Source of the DNA: GCA-2709075 sp038146865 | GTDB lineage: Bacteria; Pseudomonadota; Alphaproteobacteria; MPNO01; UBA2964 | Assembly: GCA_038146865.1 (NCBI GenBank) | Contig: JAYQSL010000001.1 | Location: forward strand, 62,001-126,000 | Direction: 5' to 3' | Length of the DNA stretch: 64,000 bases | Shown here: positions 44,349 to 52,975 of the stretch, one piece after another | How the letters are laid out: each line of letters opens with the position of its first letter | Position numbering within the stretch: the stretch's first letter is position 1 | Notes under the pieces: model-generated | Told to the model about the DNA's origin: nothing | The model's input: only the letters and a program-made list of their open reading frames with translations | The model's database searches: none | Program-made: the position numbers and the translations under genes

Positions 44349-45167
44349 CTAAGCTAACTCAGTCAAACCAAGTACATCTGCCATAGTATAAACTCCGGGT
44401 GCTTGATCTTGAGCCCATCTCGCAGCTCTAACCGCCCCTCTCGAAAAAATCGCCCGACTAGAGGCCTTATGGCTGAGTTCCAACCTCTCTCCCTCTGCCG
44501 CGAAAACAACAGTATGATCGCCAGTTACATCGCCGCCTCTCAACGTGGCGAACCCAATGTCCCCAGAATTTCTCTGGCCCGTTTGTCCTTCACGCGATAG
44601 TACCGCTTTTGTTGAAAAATCGACCTTGCGCCCCTCAGCAGCTGCCCTCCCCAATCCAAGCGCAGTTCCGCTGGGCGCGTCGACTTTATTTCTGTGGTGC
44701 ATCTCTAAGATTTCGATATCAAAATCTTCGTCCAAAATTGACGCGACTTGGCGCGTGATTGCAAATAAAATATTTACGGCAACACTCATATTAGGGGCGT
44801 ACACAAGGCGGGCCCGTTCCCCCGCTTCCGCTAGTATTTTCTCTTCCGATACTGAGAGACCGGTAGTCCCTATTACATGAACTCGGCCCCGGTCCGCGGC
44901 CGTTAAAGCGTTCTTAACCGAAGACTCTGGTGAGGAAAATTCAATGACAGATTCCACGGTATCAAATACGTTTTCCGGGGAGTCGCCAATTTCTATGCCC
45001 GAGCGACCAACGCCCGCCACTTCTCCGGCGTCTTGACCAATAACCTCGGAACCAGGACGGTCACACGCAGCTTCCAACACGACCCCATCGATATGCTTTA
45101 TTTGTTGGATTACCGCTTGGCCCATACGGCCGCCGGCTCCAATAACACCCAATTTTAAATCAGCCAT
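44349..45167 (-). CDS. dapB: 4-hydroxy-tetrahydrodipicolinate reductase
   Basis: NAD(P)H-dependent step of lysine/diaminopimelate synthesis. The 272 residues contain the N-terminal GAGGRMG, the GTTGLS segment, and the catalytic His157-His158 with Lys161 in MHHRNKVDAPSGTA. It starts with ATG after a GAGGTATA binding site, 80 bases after dnaJ, the usual dnaJ-dapB order in this class. Confidence 0.96.
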   Translation of the reverse strand: MADLKLGVIGAGGRMGQAVIQQIKHIDGVVLEAACDRPGSEVIGQDAGEVAGVGRSGIEIGDSPENVFDTVESVIEFSSPESSVKNALTAADRGRVHVIGTTGLSVSEEKILAEAGERARLVYAPNMSVAVNILFAITRQVASILDEDFDIEILEMHHRNKVDAPSGTALGLGRAAAEGRKVDFSTKAVLSREGQTGQRNSGDIGFATLRGGDVTGDHTVVFAAEGERLELSHKASSRAIFSRGAVRAARWAQDQAPGVYTMADVLGLTELA

Positions 45168-45247
45168 TATACCTCGAAAAATCCAACCTTCTTTTAGAAA
45201 TTATTTACTAACCCAAACAGAACAAAATAACCATCAAGAAGGCCAGA

Positions 45248-46399
45248 TCAGTCAGTTAAATCATCCCAGAGCTCTTTAGCCCTAGAAAAAAATCCTTCTG
45301 ATTCTGGGCTAGTGGATTTGCCGCCTCGATTTTGTTTGAGTCCTAAAGAATCCTCAAATGCCTGCAGTTTTTCTCGTTGATCGCGATTTAAGTTAACAGG
45401 TGTTTCGACTTGTATTTCGATGTACATATCACCGCGCCGCTTATCATTTAATATTGACATTCCCTTGCCGCGCAGCCTCAGACGATGGCCAGTTTGGGTC
45501 CCTGCCGGGATACTTACCTTAGCCCGCCCTCCATCAATTGATGGAACCTCGACATTTCCTCCCAGCGCCGCGGTAGTCATTCGGATAGGAACTCGGCTAT
45601 ACGTATTACTTCCATCTCTCTGAAACAGGGCATGCGACAAAATATTCACATGAATATAGAGATCTCCCGCTGGGGCTCCCCTCATCCCGGCCTCGCCCTC
45701 TCCAGACAGCCTAATGCGCATGCCGTCCTCAACCCCTGACGGTACGTTGACTGAAAGAGTTTTTTCTTTGCGAACCGCACCTATGCCATTACATGAATTA
45801 CAGGGATCGGAAATTGTTTGGCCATTCCCTTGGCATGTGGGGCAAGTTCTTTCTACCGTAAAAAAGCCCTGACTTGCCCGGACCTTTCCATGGCCCTTAC
45901 AGGTGGGACAACTGGTGGGTTGTGAACCAGGGGCAGCCCCGGAGCCCTGACAGCCATCGCACGATACAGCCGTCGGCACACGAATACGGGTTTCTTTACC
46001 CTTGAAGGCCTCTTCAAGAGATATTTCTAGATTGTAACGTAGGTCATTACCCCGATTGGAACTATTATTACCTCGTCGACGACCCCCAAAATCGCCAAAC
46101 ATTTCCTCAAAAATGTCAGCAAAACCGCCCGAGCTAAAGCCTCCAAATCCTCCCTGACCCTGCCCCGCAGTCCCATCAAAAGCTGCGTGCCCGAACTGAT
46201 CATAAGCAGCCCTTTTTTCCTTATCTTTGAGAATATCATAGGCCTCGTTGATCTCTTTGAATTTCTGTTCAGCATTTGCGTCACCCGAATTTCTATCCGG
46301 ATGAAATTGCATCGCAAGCTTTCTGAACGCTTGTTTGATTTCAGCGTCGTCGGCTTGCTTGCTTACGCCGAGAACCTCGTAGAAATCTTGTTGGGCCAT
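45248..46399 (-). CDS. dnaJ: chaperone DnaJ
   Basis: Hsp40 co-chaperone. The 383 residues have the J domain with His33-Pro34-Asp35, a Gly/Phe-rich linker (about 75-110), four CXXCXGXG zinc motifs (CDGCQGSG, CPTCKGHG, CPTCQGNG, CNSCNGIG; about 150-215) and the C-terminal substrate-binding sandwich. It follows dnaK by 43 bases and is co-transcribed with it. Confidence 0.97.
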   Translation of the reverse strand: MAQQDFYEVLGVSKQADDAEIKQAFRKLAMQFHPDRNSGDANAEQKFKEINEAYDILKDKEKRAAYDQFGHAAFDGTAGQGQGGFGGFSSGGFADIFEEMFGDFGGRRRGNNSSNRGNDLRYNLEISLEEAFKGKETRIRVPTAVSCDGCQGSGAAPGSQPTSCPTCKGHGKVRASQGFFTVERTCPTCQGNGQTISDPCNSCNGIGAVRKEKTLSVNVPSGVEDGMRIRLSGEGEAGMRGAPAGDLYIHVNILSHALFQRDGSNTYSRVPIRMTTAALGGNVEVPSIDGGRAKVSIPAGTQTGHRLRLRGKGMSILNDKRRGDMYIEIQVETPVNLNRDQREKLQAFEDSLGLKQNRGGKSTSPESEGFFSRAKELWDDLTD

Positions 46400-46442
46400 T
46401 TGGGCAATACCGCTCTAAAGTCTGTAAACCTAATAAACAAAA

Positions 46443-48362
46443 TTAGGTGTTAGGCTTATCTTTATTATCTTCTTCTACAACCTCTTCAAAATCAGCATCA
46501 ACCACGCCGTCTTCTGGCCCTCCTTCACCTGAAGCCGCACCCGGTTCGGGCGACCCTTCAGGCTGCGCATACATTGCCTCACCAAGCTTCATTGCAGATT
46601 GAGCTAATGCCTCGGTTTTGGCCTTTATCAGATCTCCGTCATCACCACCAAGGGCTTCTTTGAGGGCAGCAATGTCGGCTTCTATCTGTATCTTGTCCTG
46701 TTCAGAAATTTTTTCCGCATTTTCAGAAATGCTCTTCTCGGTGCTGTACAATAGGCTATCAGCCTGGTTCCGAACTTCTACCTGTTCTTTACGCTTGCGA
46801 TCTTCTTCTGCATGGCTCTCGGCTTCTTTCACCATCTTTTCGATTTCATCTTCGGATAGACCACTTGAAGCCTGAATTCGAATTTGCTGTTCTTTGTTGG
46901 TAGCCTTATCCTTAGCACTGACATTGACAATGCCATTGGCATCAATGTCAAAGGTAACTTCTATCTGCGGAACGCCGCGTGGAGCCCCCGGAATGCCAAC
47001 CAAATCAAACTGCCCAAGAATCTTGTTATCTGCAGCCATCTCACGTTCTCCTTGGAAAACTCGAATTGTAACAGCAGACTGATTATCCTCGGCAGTAGAG
47101 AATACCTGACTCTTTTTGGTTGGAATGGTGGTGTTACGATCAATAAGGCGTGTGAACACTCCACCCAGAGTCTCGATTCCTAGCGAGAGTGGCGTCACAT
47201 CAAGAAGAAGTACATCTTTAACATCCCCGGTAAGCACGCCCGCCTGGATCGCAGCTCCCAGCGCGACGACTTCATCTGGATTAACGCCCCGATGAGGTTC
47301 CCGACCAAAGAAAGACTGAACCGCTTCAATAACTTTTGGCATCCGGGTCATTCCACCCACCAATATTACCTCATCTATCTCACCCGCAGTCAGGCCAGCA
47401 TCTTTTATCGCGGCCTTACAAGGCTCGATGGTTCTTTGGATCAAATTATCAACCAGCGCCTCAAGTTTGGCCCGTGTTAATTTAATGTTTAGGTGTTTAG
47501 GGCCAGAAGCATCGGCAGAAATAAAAGGAAGATTAACCTCAGTTTGTACGGAACTAGATAATTCTATTTTTGCTTTTTCGGCCGCCTCTTTTAATCTTTG
47601 GAGGGCAAGTTTATCCCCTCTCAGATCTATTCCCTGATCTTTTTTGAATTCCTCTGCTAAGTATTCAATTATCCGTCCATCAAAGTCTTCGCCACCAAGG
47701 AAGGTATCCCCATTCGTTGACTTTACTTCAAAAACCCCATCACCGATCTCTAGGACAGAAATATCAAACGTCCCCCCTCCAAGATCGTAAACCGCGATGG
47801 TACCATTAGTTTTTTTATCAAGCCCATAGGCAAGCGAAGCCGCAGTCGGCTCGTTAATAATTCGTAAAACCTCTAAGCCTGCAATCTTGCCAGCATCTTT
47901 GGTTGCCTGGCGTTGAGAATCATTGAAATAAGCAGGAACAGTAATTACCGCTTGAGTTACCTCTTCACCCAGGTGAGCCTCAGCTGTTTCCTTCATTTTC
48001 ATCAATATAAATGCCGAAATTTCGCTGGGACTATATTTTTTAGAATGCGCCTCAATATAAGCGTCCCCATTATCAGCTTTGACTATTGAATAGGGGACGA
48101 GATCCGAGTCCTTTTGAGTCATCGGATCATCGAAGGTGCGCCCAATCAAACGTTTCACAGCAAATAAAGTGTTTTCAGGGTTAGTAACTGCCTGCCGTTT
48201 GGCAGATTGGCCAACCAGTCGCTCGCCATCCTGCGAAAATGCAACCATCGAAGGGGTGGTCCGAGCACCTTCTGAATTTTCAATAACCCTTGGCTCGCTG
48301 CCCTCCATAACGGCAACACAAGAATTCGTGGTGCCAAGATCGATCCCTATAACCTTGCTCAT
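46443..48362 (-). CDS. dnaK: chaperone DnaK (Hsp70)
   Basis: ATP-dependent folding chaperone. The 639 residues open with IGIDLGTTNSCVAVM, with the second nucleotide-binding signature VYDLGGGTFDISVL and the third VILVGGMTRMPKV. The substrate-binding domain runs about 395-540, and the C-terminal helical lid ends in an acidic tail (EVVEEDNKD). A 285-base spacer separates it from grpE; it contains a heat-shock-like promoter (48483-48511), an inverted repeat over its -10 element, and a second hairpin. Confidence 0.98.
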   Translation of the reverse strand: MSKVIGIDLGTTNSCVAVMEGSEPRVIENSEGARTTPSMVAFSQDGERLVGQSAKRQAVTNPENTLFAVKRLIGRTFDDPMTQKDSDLVPYSIVKADNGDAYIEAHSKKYSPSEISAFILMKMKETAEAHLGEEVTQAVITVPAYFNDSQRQATKDAGKIAGLEVLRIINEPTAASLAYGLDKKTNGTIAVYDLGGGTFDISVLEIGDGVFEVKSTNGDTFLGGEDFDGRIIEYLAEEFKKDQGIDLRGDKLALQRLKEAAEKAKIELSSSVQTEVNLPFISADASGPKHLNIKLTRAKLEALVDNLIQRTIEPCKAAIKDAGLTAGEIDEVILVGGMTRMPKVIEAVQSFFGREPHRGVNPDEVVALGAAIQAGVLTGDVKDVLLLDVTPLSLGIETLGGVFTRLIDRNTTIPTKKSQVFSTAEDNQSAVTIRVFQGEREMAADNKILGQFDLVGIPGAPRGVPQIEVTFDIDANGIVNVSAKDKATNKEQQIRIQASSGLSEDEIEKMVKEAESHAEEDRKRKEQVEVRNQADSLLYSTEKSISENAEKISEQDKIQIEADIAALKEALGGDDGDLIKAKTEALAQSAMKLGEAMYAQPEGSPEPGAASGEGGPEDGVVDADFEEVVEEDNKDKPNT

Positions 48363-48475
48363 AAAATCCCTCTTTTTCTAATTTTTCCCCAGTGAGTGGA
48401 GAACTATCTCTACCTATTGTTGGATGATCTATAACCCTAGAGCAAAGGCAACTCTGGTTTCCGATTTCCAAATAT

Positions 48476-48499
48476 TTGTTGGATATGGGGATCCAACAA
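48476..48499. repeat. perfect 9-bp inverted repeat overlapping dnaK -10 element
   Basis: TTGTTGGAT-N6-ATCCAACAA. It lies about 114-137 bases before the dnaK start and surrounds the CCCCAT of the predicted heat-shock promoter. It is not the CIRCE sequence. It could be an operator or an RNA hairpin at the transcript start. Confidence 0.5.
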
Positions 48500-48511
48500 G
48501 CTTAGCGCAAT
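48483..48511 (-). promoter_or_regulatory. candidate sigma-32 promoter of dnaK
   Basis: In transcript sense: -35 ATTGCGC (48511-48505), a 14-base spacer, -10 CCCCATAT (48490-48483). The -10 matches the enterobacterial CCCCATnT consensus exactly; the -35 keeps only TTG of CTTGAAA. Position ahead of dnaK makes a heat-shock promoter credible, but the weak -35 lowers certainty. Confidence 0.4.
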
Positions 48512-48532
48512 CAAAATTTAAAAATTTTTGAT

Positions 48533-48560
48533 ATTTCACCGCCTGGTTTTCGGGTGAAAT
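48533..48560 (-). terminator. hairpin downstream of grpE
   Basis: ATTTCACC-N12-GGTGAAAT, an 8-bp perfect stem about 90 bases past the grpE stop. It is followed in the transcript by ATCAAAAATTTTTAAATTTT. It could terminate the hrcA-grpE message; the U-run is displaced by several bases, so assignment is tentative. Confidence 0.4.
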
Positions 48561-48647
48561 AATTGAGAACGCCTGTTCTAGCCAGGAAACCCTGACAAAA
48601 AACTAACGAAATATGATGTTTACCAGGCAGCATCTTTTTAACGCCCA

Positions 48648-49259
48648 CTATGTATCGGCTTTTTTCGAAACGCCGACTCTGGCCGGGCGCAGCAGTCGAT
48701 CATGGATCATATACCCTTCCTCCATAACCTCGACTATAATGCCTGGCTCCGTATCTGGACTAGGAACTTCAAACAAAGCCTCATGGCGCTCATGATCGAA
48801 TTGCTCACCTTTCGAGACTATGCGCGATACACCGTGACGCTCCAACGAATTAATTAATTCCTTCTCTGTGAGCCTAACACCTTCGAGAAGCGCCTTTATG
48901 GAGTCACTCTGGTCCTCAACAGAACCAGACAATGCGTCGAGAGCTCTGGAAAGGTTATCGGAAACAGCCAACATATCGCGAGCAAAATTTGTGGCGGCAT
49001 ATTTAAGTGCGTCTTCTCTTTCGCGGCGACCGCGCCGAATTAAATTTTCATTTTCTGCTAATGCCCGAAGCAATCGATCCCTCAGGTCAGAAATTTCTTC
49101 TTCCGGGCTTTTTTCTTCCCCTGGGTTCGGAACCTTTTCATCCTGGCTAGCCTCGGGAGCCTTTCCATCGTTTTCCTCTATCGGAGGCGCTTCGTCCTGA
49201 AAAGAGGCCTCTTCAGGATTTTCATTCTCTTTTTCGTCAGTCACAGGGTTTTCTTCCAT
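48648..49259 (-). CDS. grpE: nucleotide exchange factor GrpE
   Basis: ADP-release factor for DnaK. A start at 49259 (ATG with AGGA nearby, five bases after the hrcA stop) gives 203 residues; the longer open frame to 49412 would lie inside hrcA. The N-terminus is acidic and disordered (about 1-55), then a long coiled coil and the C-terminal beta wing with the GrpE signature EGVRLTEKELINSLERHGV and VGVSKK end. Confidence 0.94.
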   Translation of the reverse strand: MEENPVTDEKENENPEEASFQDEAPPIEENDGKAPEASQDEKVPNPGEEKSPEEEISDLRDRLLRALAENENLIRRGRREREDALKYAATNFARDMLAVSDNLSRALDALSGSVEDQSDSIKALLEGVRLTEKELINSLERHGVSRIVSKGEQFDHERHEALFEVPSPDTEPGIIVEVMEEGYMIHDRLLRPARVGVSKKADT

Positions 49260-49264
49260 TTTTC

Positions 49265-50332
49265 CTATCCGATAACTCGTCCCACTACTTGTGCCGTGTA
49301 ATCTACGATGGGGATAATCCGGGAATAGTTGATGCGGGTCGGCCCAACAACCCCGATCGCCCCCATAATCTCTCCACTGGTTCCACTTATAGGAGCCGTA
49401 ACGATAGCACAACCAGTTAAGTCAAATAGCTCATTTTGCGAGCCGATAAAAATCTGAACGCCGTCCCCAGCCTTTGTTAAATCAAGCAAAAGATCTATCA
49501 GCTCCTGCCGATCCAAAGCGTCAAATAATGACCTTACCTGTTCCAACTCGGCGACCACGCTGACGTTATCTAATAGGCGGGCATGCCCCTTAATAATCAG
49601 GGAGCTCCCAGACCCTCCATCACGGCTCTCGTCAACTTTAGTCGCTAATCCAGCCTCCACCAACTTGCAAGTTAAAGCATCTAATTCTGCCCGATGCTCA
49701 TTAATTTCCTTTTGAATTACCACCCGCGCTTCATCCAGGGTTCTCCCTGTTAACCGAGCATTCAAATAATTTGCTGCCTGTGTCAAAGCGGAAAGAGGGG
49801 TGCCCGTTGGTAGGTCTATCAGTCGATTTTCTACAAAACCATCGTCGCCCACCATAACCACGAGAGCCTTGCCGCCGCCAATTCCAACGAACTCAATATG
49901 TTTCAAACCACGATCACTCTTTGGCGCAACTACTAATCCGGTGCACTTTGCCAGACCGGAAATTGCGGTAGTCGCCTCTTCAAGCGCCTCTTTGGTACTC
50001 AACCCTACAGCCGCACATTTTTGTTCTATGCTAATCCTGTCATCATCAGACAAACTTCCAATTTCCATCAACCCGTCAACAAACAAACGTAAACCAAGGT
50101 CAGTGGGCAATCTGCCTCCTGAAGTATGACGAGAGTAAAGCAGCCCCATTTCTTCGAGATCTGCCATGACATTCCTGACAGACGCTGGAGAAATGGTCTC
50201 CTCCAAGCGGCGAGCCAAGATACGTGAACCCATCGGATCGCCAGTCTCTAAATATGCGCTCACTATCGTGCTAAAAACTGCTCGAGATCGATCATTCAAT
50301 TCTGCAATTATGCTTTGACGTGGTGGCTGCAT
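49265..50332 (-). CDS. hrcA: heat-inducible transcription repressor HrcA
   Basis: Repressor that binds CIRCE elements, usually before groESL. The 355 residues have an N-terminal winged helix (about 10-85; TGDPMGSRILARR, SPASVRNVMADLEEMGLL), a dimerisation domain and a GAF-like C-terminus. No CIRCE sequence was found in its own upstream region or before dnaK, so its targets are presumably elsewhere. A TATAAT is present at 50430-50435 on this strand. Divergent from rph, 155 bases apart. Confidence 0.95.
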   Translation of the reverse strand: MQPPRQSIIAELNDRSRAVFSTIVSAYLETGDPMGSRILARRLEETISPASVRNVMADLEEMGLLYSRHTSGGRLPTDLGLRLFVDGLMEIGSLSDDDRISIEQKCAAVGLSTKEALEEATTAISGLAKCTGLVVAPKSDRGLKHIEFVGIGGGKALVVMVGDDGFVENRLIDLPTGTPLSALTQAANYLNARLTGRTLDEARVVIQKEINEHRAELDALTCKLVEAGLATKVDESRDGGSGSSLIIKGHARLLDNVSVVAELEQVRSLFDALDRQELIDLLLDLTKAGDGVQIFIGSQNELFDLTGCAIVTAPISGTSGEIMGAIGVVGPTRINYSRIIPIVDYTAQVVGRVIG

Positions 50333-50487
50333 ACTTTACATCCATTTCGTGACTATCTAATAAGACTAATCTTTAAAATCAATGCTCTCGATAAAAATGA
50401 TAACGGTGACTGAACGCCAAAAATTATGGATTATAGCGTTTAGATCCTAGATATGATCGAGATCTAACACTCGTCAAGGAGGAAAAA

Positions 50488-51210
50488 TTGACCCGCCCAT
50501 CTGGCCGAGCCGAAAACGAAATGCGGAAAGTGATATTAGAGAGAGATTATAACCCCTACGCAGAGGGATCTTGTCTTGCGAAATTCGGAAACACCCATGT
50601 GCTTTGCTGCGCTTCGATTGAAGAACAAGTTCCACCATGGATGAGAAATAGCGGAAAAGGCTGGATTACCGCAGAATACGGTATGTTGCCGCGCTCAACT
50701 CACACTCGAACACGACGCGAGGCCACCACCGGAAAGCAAGGCGGTCGTACGCAAGAAATCCAGAGGCTAATAGGGCGTTCTTTACGCGCAGTAACAGATC
50801 TTGAAGCTTTGGGAGAACGTCAAGTAAGAATTGATTGCGACGTAATTCAAGCTGACGGGGGAACCAGAACAGCCGCGATTACAGGTAGCTGGGTTGCGCT
50901 AAATATTGCATTAGAAGGGCTTATAACAGGCGGGGCTTTGAAAAAAAACCCATTGATGGATTCGGTCGCAGCCGTCTCATGTGGAATTAGTGATGGAGCG
51001 AGCGTGCTGGATCTTGATTACAGCGAAGATTCAAGAGCTGATGCCGATGCCAATTTCGTACTTTCAGGGGCTAATATGATCATCGAGGTCCAGGGAACCG
51101 CCGAAAACGAGCCATTCAGTCGTTCCCAATTTAACGATTTATTAGATTTAGCCTTCAAGGGTTGTGAAGAGCTAAAGTTGCTTCAACAAGCTGCAATCTT
51201 CAGGACCTAA
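50488..51210 (+). CDS. rph: ribonuclease PH
   Basis: Phosphorolytic 3' exonuclease trimming tRNA precursors. The 240 residues start with TTG after AAGGAGG (start and family N-terminus TRPSGRAENEMRKV agree). The signature ITAEYGMLPRSTHTR and the tail motif DLDYSEDSRADADANFVL are clear (given as DLDYSEDSRADADANF). First gene of rph-rdgB-hemW, each only a few bases apart. Confidence 0.96.
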   Translation: MTRPSGRAENEMRKVILERDYNPYAEGSCLAKFGNTHVLCCASIEEQVPPWMRNSGKGWITAEYGMLPRSTHTRTRREATTGKQGGRTQEIQRLIGRSLRAVTDLEALGERQVRIDCDVIQADGGTRTAAITGSWVALNIALEGLITGGALKKNPLMDSVAAVSCGISDGASVLDLDYSEDSRADADANFVLSGANMIIEVQGTAENEPFSRSQFNDLLDLAFKGCEELKLLQQAAIFRT

Positions 51211-51213
51211 CAT

Positions 51214-51819
51214 GTGATGACCTCGAGACAATTTGACAGCGATACCCTTGTAGTTGCGAGCCACAATGAGGGAAAAGTTAGAGAGATTGAAGCTCTGCTG
51301 AAACATCTTAACATCCATGTTGTTTCCGCTAAAAATTTGGGGCTGGCAGAACCGGAAGAGACTGGTGCTTCTTTTCGGGAAAATGCTGAGCTGAAAGCAG
51401 GACTGGCCTCTCGGGCATCAAATTTACCCGCACTTGCAGACGATTCTGGTCTGGCCATTGAGGCTTTAGGGGGTGAACCCGGTATATTTTCAGCCCGGTG
51501 GGGAGGGGAGAGCCGCGATTTTAGTTTAGCAATGGAGAAGGTCGAAAAACGTCTCGCGGGAGAAAAAAATAGGAAAGCTGCATTCATTTGCGCACTTTCT
51601 TTGAGCTGGCCAGATGGCCATTTCGAGACCTTTGAGGGAAGGGTGCATGGGACAGTCTGTTGGCCTCCAAGAGGCGATAGGGGTTTTGGTTATGACCCAA
51701 TTTTTATAGCCTCTGGAATGGAATCCACATTTGCTGAGATTGACCCAGCACTAAAACACTCAATAAGCCACAGAGCAGATGCCTTCCGACAGCTAAGCGA
51801 AGCCTGTTTTTCTTCATGA
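51214..51819 (+). CDS. rdgB: XTP/dITP diphosphatase (RdgB/HAM1)
   Basis: House-cleaning pyrophosphatase for non-canonical purine triphosphates. The 201 residues include VASHNEGKVREIEALL, LADDSGLAIEALGG and GFGYDPIF, all standard. The reading can start with GTG at 51214 or the ATG one codon later. It starts four bases after rph and overlaps hemW by four bases. Confidence 0.95.
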   Translation: MMTSRQFDSDTLVVASHNEGKVREIEALLKHLNIHVVSAKNLGLAEPEETGASFRENAELKAGLASRASNLPALADDSGLAIEALGGEPGIFSARWGGESRDFSLAMEKVEKRLAGEKNRKAAFICALSLSWPDGHFETFEGRVHGTVCWPPRGDRGFGYDPIFIASGMESTFAEIDPALKHSISHRADAFRQLSEACFSS

Positions 51820-52970
51820 GTCTTGAGCCGCTGGCCGTATATATTCATTGGCCATTTTGTCTATCTAAATGTCCTTATTGCGATTTCAACTCACACGTTA
51901 GAAATACCATTGATATAGAACGTTGGCGCAAAAGTTTTTTGGCAGAACTAGATTACTTTGCAGAAATGATCGAGGGCAAAAAAGTCTCTTCTATATTTTT
52001 TGGCGGCGGCACACCCTCTCTAATGCCGCCGGATCTTGTAGCCAAATTAATAGAGCATGTGGACGTTAAGTGGGGGATATTATCAGACTGCGAAATTACT
52101 CTAGAGGCTAATCCCACTTCTGCGGAGACTAAAAACTTCAAGTTACTGGCCCAGGCGGGAGTAAACCGGCTTTCAGTCGGAGTGCAGGCCCTGAAAGACG
52201 AAGACCTAGCTTTTCTCGGCAGAGAGCATTCTAGCATGGAGGCTCTCTCTGCGGTTGATGCGGCATGCAAAGCTGTGGACCGGGTATCTCTAGATTTAAT
52301 TTATGCCCGGCCCAATCAGACACTAAAAAGTTGGGAGCAAGAATTATTAGTCGGCCTTTCAACGGGAGTAAATCATATTTCTCTCTATCAATTGACACTC
52401 GAGAAAGGCACTAAATTTTTTTCCGCGCATCGTAAAGGTGAGTTTAAATTACCCGACGACAAACTGGCGGTTGCCCTCTTCATGACAACCAGGGATCTGT
52501 GCCATAGCAAAGGCTTCCCTGCCTACGAGGTCTCTAACCATGCAAAGCATGGACAAGAGTCCCGTCATAATCTCGCGTATTGGCGAGGACAAAATTATCT
52601 GGGTATTGGACCTGGGGCCCATGGCCGCATAAGAATTAATGGGGCTCTCCATTCGACAGAGCAAATCTCCAGTCCCGAGAAATGGCTCAGAGCTGTGGAG
52701 AACCAGGGTCACGCCACCCGTAAAATGGAAAGTCTGCCTACGAAAGTTCAAATCGAGGAACTTTTGATGATGGGACTGCGCCTGACCAATGGTCTAGATC
52801 GACGGTCATTTCGCGAAAATACGGGGGTGAAACTAGAAGATGCAATTTCAGAAGAAAAGCTCACCTACCTGCAACACTTGGAATTAATTGAGCTAGATAC
52901 AGATGGCCTGCGCGCCACAGAAAGTGGGCTTTTAAAGTTAAACTCGGTAATAACTAGCCTCATAGTCTAG
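51816..52970 (+). CDS. hemW: haem chaperone / radical SAM enzyme HemW
   Basis: Radical SAM protein of the HemN family. The 384 residues have the cluster motif Cys15-X3-Cys19-X2-Cys22 (CLSKCPYCDF) and FFGGGTPSL. It lacks the HemN-specific second cysteine after the motif pattern CxxxCxxCxC, so HemW, a haem-binding chaperone, is the better call than oxygen-independent coproporphyrinogen oxidase. It ends five bases from the convergent LpoA-like gene. Confidence 0.92.
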   Translation: MSLEPLAVYIHWPFCLSKCPYCDFNSHVRNTIDIERWRKSFLAELDYFAEMIEGKKVSSIFFGGGTPSLMPPDLVAKLIEHVDVKWGILSDCEITLEANPTSAETKNFKLLAQAGVNRLSVGVQALKDEDLAFLGREHSSMEALSAVDAACKAVDRVSLDLIYARPNQTLKSWEQELLVGLSTGVNHISLYQLTLEKGTKFFSAHRKGEFKLPDDKLAVALFMTTRDLCHSKGFPAYEVSNHAKHGQESRHNLAYWRGQNYLGIGPGAHGRIRINGALHSTEQISSPEKWLRAVENQGHATRKMESLPTKVQIEELLMMGLRLTNGLDRRSFRENTGVKLEDAISEEKLTYLQHLELIELDTDGLRATESGLLKLNSVITSLIV

Positions 52971-52975
52971 GTATG

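Noticed and set aside
50333..50487. CIRCE operator near hrcA or dnaK
   Set aside because: No TTAGCACTC-N9-GAGTGCTAA or close variant was found upstream of hrcA, grpE or dnaK; a TTAGCACTC-like string near 33702 lies inside glnD without its partner half.
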